From NCBI GenBank assembly GCA_029962745.1, contig JAPZVO010000055.1:62001-126000 (forward strand): DNA of 64,000 bases. Direction: 5' to 3'. Below are positions 56,810 through 64,000 of this stretch, in pieces. The notes below the pieces were generated by a model. The model had not been told where the DNA came from and did not search any database. It saw only the letters and a program-made list of their open reading frames with translations. Made by a program: the position numbers and the translations under genes. The first letter of the stretch is position 1. Every line of letters starts with the position of its first letter. The stretch comes from Echinometra lucunter (Eukaryota > Echinodermata > Echinoidea > Camarodonta > Echinometridae).

Positions 56810-59800
56810 GTTAGTAAATTATACATTTGATTTATTTGAACCAGCGTATTGCTCGAACTTTTAACATAATTATGAATTTCGATGTCTATTATTTCCTCCT
56901 CTGTCCTCAGCAGCCACGGAACGTTTTTGAAAGTGGGGGGGGGGGGGGGGGCTGCGCATGCGAAAAAGCATAATCATAATTGCCGCATTATTGCAGAGGC
57001 CAACGTGTCTACTCAAAAACTGGGGGGCTGAAGCCTCCCCAGCCCACCCCCCCCCCCCCCCCCCCCCCCCCCCTCCTGATGACACTGTTACATCTCTGCA
57101 TCTGTGCGTCTCTTTATGCATCCAGGAATGCAACGATCTCTCTATTGGGTTTTATAATATGGGCCTTAATTCAAACAGAGGCTTACAAGCTCCATCTCAT
57201 GGTGGATAAACCCGATAAGTTTACCCAGACAATATAATTTTGTTCAAAGCAAGTACGTGTATATAAAGATCGATACACATATTTTGTCAACTTTACATCT
57301 GTCATATGTTTCTGGCTCAGCAGCACTGGAGACAGACGTCCGATGGACATGATGTACGTGCTCAACGTGGAAACAGACGTAGAGAACATATGGATTGATT
57401 GTGATGGAGAGACCAAAAGCTTCACACTTTGTTTTAGCGGCTCTTAAAGGAGTCACTAAAGCAGTTGGGTTATACTAATTTCTTTTATTCATACTAGTTA
57501 TTTATATTCCAAAGTTAAATCGAGGAAAATATTAAATCGAGAAAATTATGACAACAAAATAATGTCAACAACGCGTACTTTCACCTCAAATTCTATGCCG
57601 GTGTCAAATGTTGTGTGACCAAATGAAGGGGCCCTATTAAAAGCTACGCACATGTAATTAATAAATGTAAATCATTCAAAACTGAATGATGTGAATTGCA
57701 ACCCCATTTTCAACTTGTGATAATGTAAGAAAAACTTAAGGATTCGTTTTGGCAAAAGATGTTGCTCTGTCACGTCGAAAGCTTGAACAAATTGCATCGC
57801 TCGTGTAAACAGGCCTACATTTTGCAGGGTGCGCAGATTTTGTAACGAGTTTCACGAGGGATGCTACAGTGGCAAAAAGAATACATCCCTCATAAAAAAT
57901 ATCCAATTTGATCTTTTCTACCTATGGATAAACTTTTTAGCTGTCAACTTCAAGTCAGAGGCACACATTATCCATGCATCGCAATAATGTGTATCATCGT
58001 CGGCTATGTCCAGCCTGTTGTAGTACACTGCCAGGATGAAAGAAGGTGAAAGAGTTATGTATATAATGTTGTCATAATAGACAGAAGAAAGTGAATAGGC
58101 CAAAATGTAATAGATGATGATAGAAGAGGTTTGAAATAAAGAACTTGCAACACATGCTGCAACATCCATATATAAATCTGTGAAATTCTACCTTTGGTTG
58201 CCAGTAAGATGAATTCAATAAAGACATTTTCACTTCAATTCAATTACAAAAGAAGTCAGAGGAAAATATTTGCAGGGTTCATGTGCAGTCTTTCGATTAA
58301 TTTTCATGATGTCATTGAATGAGCTATGTTTCTCATGCTGTGGAAATACAATTAACTAAGATCAATATATTTTCGATTTATGACCAATCAGAATCTTTTT
58401 TACTAAACAGGTCAAAGCAGTAATAATAATAATACTACAGTGCTTATATAGCGCATATCACTACCGCAGTGTCTCTATGCGCTTTAATAGAGAGGGTTGA
58501 AAATGGAAAAGGAAATGTACATTGTACTGTAGATGTTGCAGTTTGCAAGACCAAAACTCATTCAAAATACTTTTTAAACAGAAATGTCTTGAGAAGGGTT
58601 TTGAACTTTAACACTGTGGAAGCTTCCTTCATAAAACATGGAATAGTGTTCCACGGTGTAGGAGCAGCATGAGCAAAACATCGCTCACCATAAAACTTAG
58701 TTGTAGCAGTAGTCATTCTGAATCGTGTTTGTTCCTACATGTTCATATCAATGAGCCAAATAATGTGGAATGTAAATATCAAGCATTAGCTGATGGCTTT
58801 ATACGCGGATGCTAAGAAAAAATCTAGTGTTGCAACCCTATTTTTTAAGTAAGTAAGCCACGACAAATGTTTTAATCCTAATTCACTCGGCATGCTCAAG
58901 AATGATCTTAAATTTGCAAATTTTCTCTGCCAAATTTAAGCTTGTGCATCAATTTATGGTGGAGTTTTTGACGAATCTTGTTTGTACATTAATGTAGCAC
59001 ACCTGCACTCCCCTTTTCTTAGTTTGTATAAAATTATTGTTGCTATATAGTTTATTTGCATGTATTAGCCTACATGGCGGCGCTCTTTATCTGTTGATTT
59101 CCAGTATAGTGTGCATTAAATCAAGGACAACCCGAGGGAGACACTAAAATTCTCGTGTTGATCACATCCGTGAAGACTGGTAATTGTAACATGCAAAACT
59201 TTAAGAATGTCTGTAATTTTTAAGTTTCTATTATGTAATCTGCTAATATGATATACTTTTTTCTGTTCTAACTCGAATTATTTGATATTGATGTTGCTGT
59301 AATATTTCTAATAATGCATTAAGCATTATCATTATTATACTATCATATTTGCAAGTGGCGAAAATGAGGAATGTCAGCTGGCAAATGTCATAAAATGGGG
59401 GCGGTGAAATACTGATATTTCAAGTATGAATTATTGTTTATCATATCCCTTGCATATACTCACTTTCCCTTTAGTCGTTTTGTATATATTGCATTCTGAT
59501 TCACGAACAGGTTTTTTGTATATACTCACAGTCACAGGTACCTGTAATATGATTTCATTCCTCAAGTATGAATACGTTAGAACATGAAATGGATAAACTA
59601 GAAAAGCTGAAAATGATGGGGGGTATTTTGCACAGTCAAACAATGTCTGATATTATCTTTTAAACATCTGTGTCTAGAATGGTCTTTGAATAGTGACTTA
59701 ATTTGGGGAGTTGGGAATGATTTCACGCCTAGATTACGATCACCATTTGTGTTGATGTGTTTATTAAAGAATATTATCCTCATTATAGTTATCCTTCATT

Positions 59801-61500
59801 TTTGTCGATTTCGAGAGTGTGCTTATATCTCATTTAAAGAATAAATCAATGTAAAATCATAATGCAGGGTCTACATTTACTTTGTCGGAATTGTTTTCGA
59901 AACATCGTCCTTTTATACCCTGTGTATCATAATTTCTTATACATTCTGTCATTGACCACACCTTTGCTACATGTTCGATCCATTTGCGGAAATCCCGTTA
60001 GACGGGACACCCACCCCTCCTCAAGATTAACACGTACACACAGGCACCAACATTTCTATTTATCATGCTTGCCAGTAAGTATTATGTCATGTATGTGGAA
60101 TGAAAAGACACACAAAGTATAGACAATAGGCTCCCCTTTTCGCGCCCGTCAGAAAATTTCAGATATTGAAACAGTCTTCCGCATATAGTAAAGGCCTCGC
60201 TTCGGCAGTACGTGGCGTAAAAGCGATTATAAATAATATAACTTTTACATATTTTTGTAAAGAATTGAACTTAAACGATCCGGTGCACACTTTGGGTAGA
60301 ATATACGGGGGAAACTTTGAGAGAAAAAAGCGGGTTTAAAAATCCCTAGGGGTAACTCCCCCCCCCCCCCTCCCCCCGCTACGTACGGCCATGTGCAGAA
60401 GCACTTTAAAATAATAATAATCGCTGGCTATGTTTGATTAGAAAGTGGAATGTTCATTACCCGGGCAAACGCCATGCCCGCTATGAATGAAAATACATTA
60501 AGTCAGGAGCGGCACCAGATAAATTTTTAATAAGGGGGGCAAGATGACCCGTAGGTGAATTTATTTACGTTTTAAAGGGAAAAAAAATAAGGGTATTATA
60601 TGGTTGCATGACAAAGCCCTCTCTTTCCCCATACTTTTCTTTCTTCCTTCTCTTTTTTTCTCTCTCTTTTTTATCACTTTCAAAATCATAGGGGGCCGTC
60701 GCCCCCTGCCCCTCTGTGGCATAAAGTAATGCTCCCACAAATTACATTGTGAGCCTATGAAATATCAATTCAATGATACATTTATTCAAATCAGATCTCA
60801 CAAGACAGTAATACATAGTACATGACAGTTAATAATGATGATCGGGTAAGAAGGATAGGATTCGAAAAGTTACATGATTGTGTTGGGATGCCCTAGTTTA
60901 AAAAAAATGACGTGCAAATAAGTTTGATACAAGAACATATGGCACAATAAAGAAAAGAAATAATAAGATTCATGTTCACAAAACTTCCATGAAATAATGT
61001 GTATCACATTCACTGTAGAAAAACTGGGCATGTGTGTTTATACACTTATATGCCATGATAAAATGACTTGATACATCACTGTTCGGCAATTCATAAATAG
61101 CACAGCAGTTCTGGCATTTTTCATTTCATATTATGCATTGATAAGTGTTTTTTAAGTCTGCTTTTAAAATCATTCACAGCTGAGCCACTGGTTATTTGCA
61201 GGAGTAGTGAGTTTCAACGTTTTGGTCCAGTATAACGGATATATTATACTGGTATGACAGCCCGATTACCGAATGCTGCTTTATGAAAATTTCTGTCGAG
61301 GGAAAAGTTCCCTATTACAGGAAGGTATAATTTGGTTCACAGTTTCGTACACAAAAACACTTTGTTGAAATAACAGTCATGACAGTATGTCATTAATTGT
61401 CATTAATTTCATTTTATAGTAATATGGGTCAGCATGAGTTCTTGCGGGTGCGCCAACAATAATTTTAACTATTTTATTTTGTAGGCTAATTCATTTTTAA
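56810..61500. other. Downstream flank or intron, no gene recognised
   Basis: G and C runs at 56935-56951 and 57047-57073. A repeat-like stretch at 58430-58690 carries TATATAGCGCATATC and TTTGAACTTTAACACTGTGG. At 60502 CAGGAGCGGCACCAG resembles a hAT-type end. C runs lie at 60358-60377, and a possible reversed LINE tail (CAATTCAATGATAC) near 60770. I found no C-terminal atlastin exon. Confidence 0.5.
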
Positions 61501-61529
61501 AGGTGTGACTGGCATGTTTTCGCCCGAAC

Positions 61530-61761
61530 CAAATGACACCTCGCCATATTCGTTTGCTTTCCAAAACCATTGATATCAAACGAGCGAGCGCAGCGAGCAA
61601 TGAAAAATCATATCCTTTTTATGGTATAGGCAGAGGCGTCGATCCATTTTTCGGATTGGGGGGGCAAGACGACCAAGCAGACATGAACCCACGGTTACTA
61701 TTTGTACCCACACACACACGCACACACACACACCCTCACGCATATGTATATGTATATATGT

Positions 61762-61808
<47 letters not shown>

Positions 61809-63603
61809 CCTATATCAACGTGAAGCATTTTCAAATTGGGGAAATTAAACAACTTGCTATGTGAACCATCCTGGGTTTTTTTTTCAATTTTCATTTTCAA
61901 AAAATAGCAAATTTCTTGTTATGAGAGAAGAGCTTAGTTATCATATAGGCATAAATGATACCTGATATATATGTATATGGTTACTTCGCTGCCAAATATG
62001 AACTCTATTTTGACACATCGCTGGTTCCATTTTTGCTGCCCCCCAAACCACTCTGTTTTTTTATATATTACGAGCGAGCGAAGCGAGCGAGGAAGCACAC
62101 ACTGTTTTTCATGGTAGATGTAGTAAACCCTTCGGCAAATTACGCTGTAAGCCAATGAAACATCTACATTATCTATTCGGTTTCATCTCACCGAATTCAT
62201 TTGCTTTTCAAAACCATTAATATGAAACGAGCGAGCGCAGAAAGCGAGGAAAAATATACCCTTCTCCATATGATAGAAGTGTTATTTCGTCATCATAAAA
62301 ATGTGATAAAAATGTGATATGCGCTATACAAGAACGGAATATTATAATTATCATTATCATCAGAATACACTATAAACCTGTCATGCCTGTATGATATCTA
62401 AATAATACATCCGATCACCTGTGTGCCGAATATGACACTGACACTAGCTACCTCGCTTGCAGTCCAAATCCATTCTGTTTCTACTATAGCGAGCAAAGTC
62501 AACGACCGATCCCAGCAAAATTATATGGATTCTTCCCAAAATCTTTTCAACCACCTTACTGCCCAAATATAATGATACTTTGGAATCTCGCTGCTATAAT
62601 AAGCTACTTCTTGCCCGAAATCATCTTGTATCTAGCTTTTAACAGCGAACAGTGGAGTAGCGAGCGAGTTAACGAAAAATATGTTTTTGTTGTGCGTTTT
62701 TTTTTATCCAGGCCGTTTTCTCCTGAAATTTTATCTATTTTTAGGTCAACTGGCCATTCGATTTCTAGGAGTGATATCTTCTTTGGTTATATTACTTCCT
62801 ATAAGTAGAAGAATAGTATAAGATTAGATAGAAACACAAGACGCAAACCGATTTCTTTTCATAAGAATAGTAATTATCATCGGCTTTGGTTAAGATACAA
62901 TAAATGCGAGCGAGCGAAGCGAGCGAGCGCTTCCCAGTGTCCCATTTTCTTTCTTTTTTCTTGTTTTACGCTTTCTTTTCACTTCCTTCCTTCCTTTTCC
63001 TTTCTTTTCTCTTTCTTTTTTCTTTTTCCTTTTTTCTTTTTTTTGGGGGGTTGGGAAATTATTGGGGGCAAAATGATATCTTTGCCCCCCCCCTGCCCCC
63101 CCCCCCCCCCAGGATCGACGCCTCTGGGTATAGGAGTGTTATTTCGTCATTTAAAAAAATCACTACAAGCCTTTAAGATATCTACACAAAATGTTCAGTC
63201 ACCTGTGTGCCGAATATGACTCTATCATTAGGTACCTCGCCTTTTTGGAGTGATATTCAGGCCTAGTTATAATTAGTAATCATAGTAGCCTATATTTCAG
63301 ATAGAGGCACAAGATTCAAACCGATTTCCTTCCATATAAGAATAGTAATTTTCATCCGAATTGGTTAACATAATGTGAGCGAAACGAGCAAGCACTTCCA
63401 GGTTTTTAGTGTTCCTTTCGTATCAAAATTTACATACTTCGAAAGACTGTGTCCTTGCTTTACCTATTACTGCATTTTATACGGTTGAGTTTGTTTGTTT
63501 GGGTTTTTTTAGTTCGGAAATTATTTGGGGCAAATATCTCCCCAAACCGATTTTTGGGGGGAAACTGCCCCCCCCCCCCGCCCCACACAGGATCGACGCC
63601 TCT
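61530..63603 (-). mobile_element. Older hAT copy split by a younger copy of its own family
   Basis: 61540-61630 (TTCGTTTGCTTTCCAAAACC, AACGAGCGAGCGCAGCGAGC) matches 62195-62265 inside the younger copy. 63127-63603 (GAGTGTTATTTCGTCAT ... CAGGATCGACGCCTCTAG) matches its remainder. The older copy is thus cut at GGTATAGG by the element 61631-63126. Its other end, before 61530, is truncated. Confidence 0.75.
61623..63134 (-). mobile_element. Complete hAT element, inverted sister of 19254-20764
   Basis: Element 61631-63126 starts CAGAGGCGTCGATCC and ends GGATCGACGCCTCTG, with GGTATAGG duplicated on both sides (61623-61630, 63127-63134). The interior is the reverse complement of 19254-20764 in the same order (AATACACTATAAACCTGTCA, GGGACACTGGGAAGCG on the other strand). 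No transposase. Confidence 0.9.
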
Positions 63604-63726
63604 AGCTGGGCGATTCCATGGTTAATACTCACGTTACATTTGGAGAGATATTGAGTTCTATCTTTAATCTCTGACTACAGGTGTTCAAAGGTAACTGAGT
63701 TTTATTCACAAAACTGCACATACATG

Positions 63727-64000
63727 CAGTGGCGTAATGAGCCAAATTTTTTTTTTTTTTTTTTTTTTTGGGGGGGTCAATCTTTGCGAGGAGCGAAGCG
63801 ACCCATCCTTAGGGAGTGTAGCGACCGAGTCGGGGGTACCCCCCCCCCCTCACGATACGGAGTTTTTTCATTTTTTTTCGACTTAAAAATGTGCAATCTG
63901 CAAAGCCTGAAAAGGAAATTCCGACTTCAGTTCAGTTCAGTTCAATTTTTATTTTTTCTCATTTCCAACAAAAGAAGTAAATATCATGAAAAATAAACAT
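63727..64000 (+). mobile_element. hAT-like left end, running off the window
   Basis: CAGTGGCGTAATGAGCC, then T and G runs and GCGAGGAGCGAAGCGACCC. The same type of end occurs at 7170, 10856 and 35481. TTCAGTTCAGTTCAGTTCAA at 63927-63946 looks like the tandem tail of a reversed LINE. Confidence 0.5.

Noticed and set aside
59862..60122. 86-codon frame considered as an atlastin C-terminal exon
   Set aside because: No similarity to atlastin tails, and no matching acceptor and phase.

Overview
This is animal nuclear DNA: interrupted genes with GT-AG introns, LINE retrotransposon relics, a tRNA-derived SINE, many terminal-inverted-repeat (TIR) elements, triplet and dinucleotide microsatellites, and more than thirty runs of ten or more G or C. 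The repeat style and the protein family point to an invertebrate deuterostome, most likely an echinoderm such as a sea urchin. That placement is inference; no species marker is visible.

The only well supported host gene is an atlastin (dynamin-superfamily GTPase that fuses ER membranes). It runs on the + strand from 10,410 to at least 56,809. Seven exons (10.4-19.1 kb) encode the whole GTPase domain, a linker exon follows at 21.8 kb, and a hairpin transmembrane exon lies at 56.5 kb. Between them, the two exons that encode the three-helix-bundle stalk are present twice: 23,723-23,794 with 25,285-25,557, then 28,270-28,344 with 31,389-31,664. All junctions around these exons are in phase 0. Both copies of the large stalk exon seem to end at a non-canonical GC donor at the same homologous position. 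The C-terminal tail of the protein is not found and probably lies beyond the window.

Left flank (1-10.4 kb): short dispersed repeats, interstitial telomere-like repeats, a 176-bp MITE, a small foldback, a decayed gene fragment resembling DUF4806, an L2-like LINE 3' end with a GGATT tail, and a 3.2-kb inverted repeat of two hAT-like elements around a tandem repeat. Introns at 10.6-38 kb hold MITEs, foldbacks, a V-type SINE, hAT-like elements and long triplet repeats.

The 24.8-kb intron before the transmembrane exon contains a 12-kb matryoshka at 38.3-50.3 kb. A minus-strand CR1-like LINE was hit by at least five later insertions: a foldback/minisatellite element, a 161-bp MITE, a TIR element that itself contains a plus-strand L2-like LINE, a tandem pair of related TIR elements carrying a further MITE, and one unclassified insert. 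A Tx1/L1-like LINE relic and a 1.8-kb foldback follow at 51-55 kb. The last 7 kb hold a hAT copy inserted into an older copy of its own family. The fresh copy is in inverted orientation to its partner at 19.25 kb, so the pair brackets the stalk and transmembrane exons.

No rRNA, tRNA gene, CRISPR array or bacterial-type operon was seen. All exon boundaries come from reading splice-site consensus and protein homology by eye; no alignment or expression data were available.
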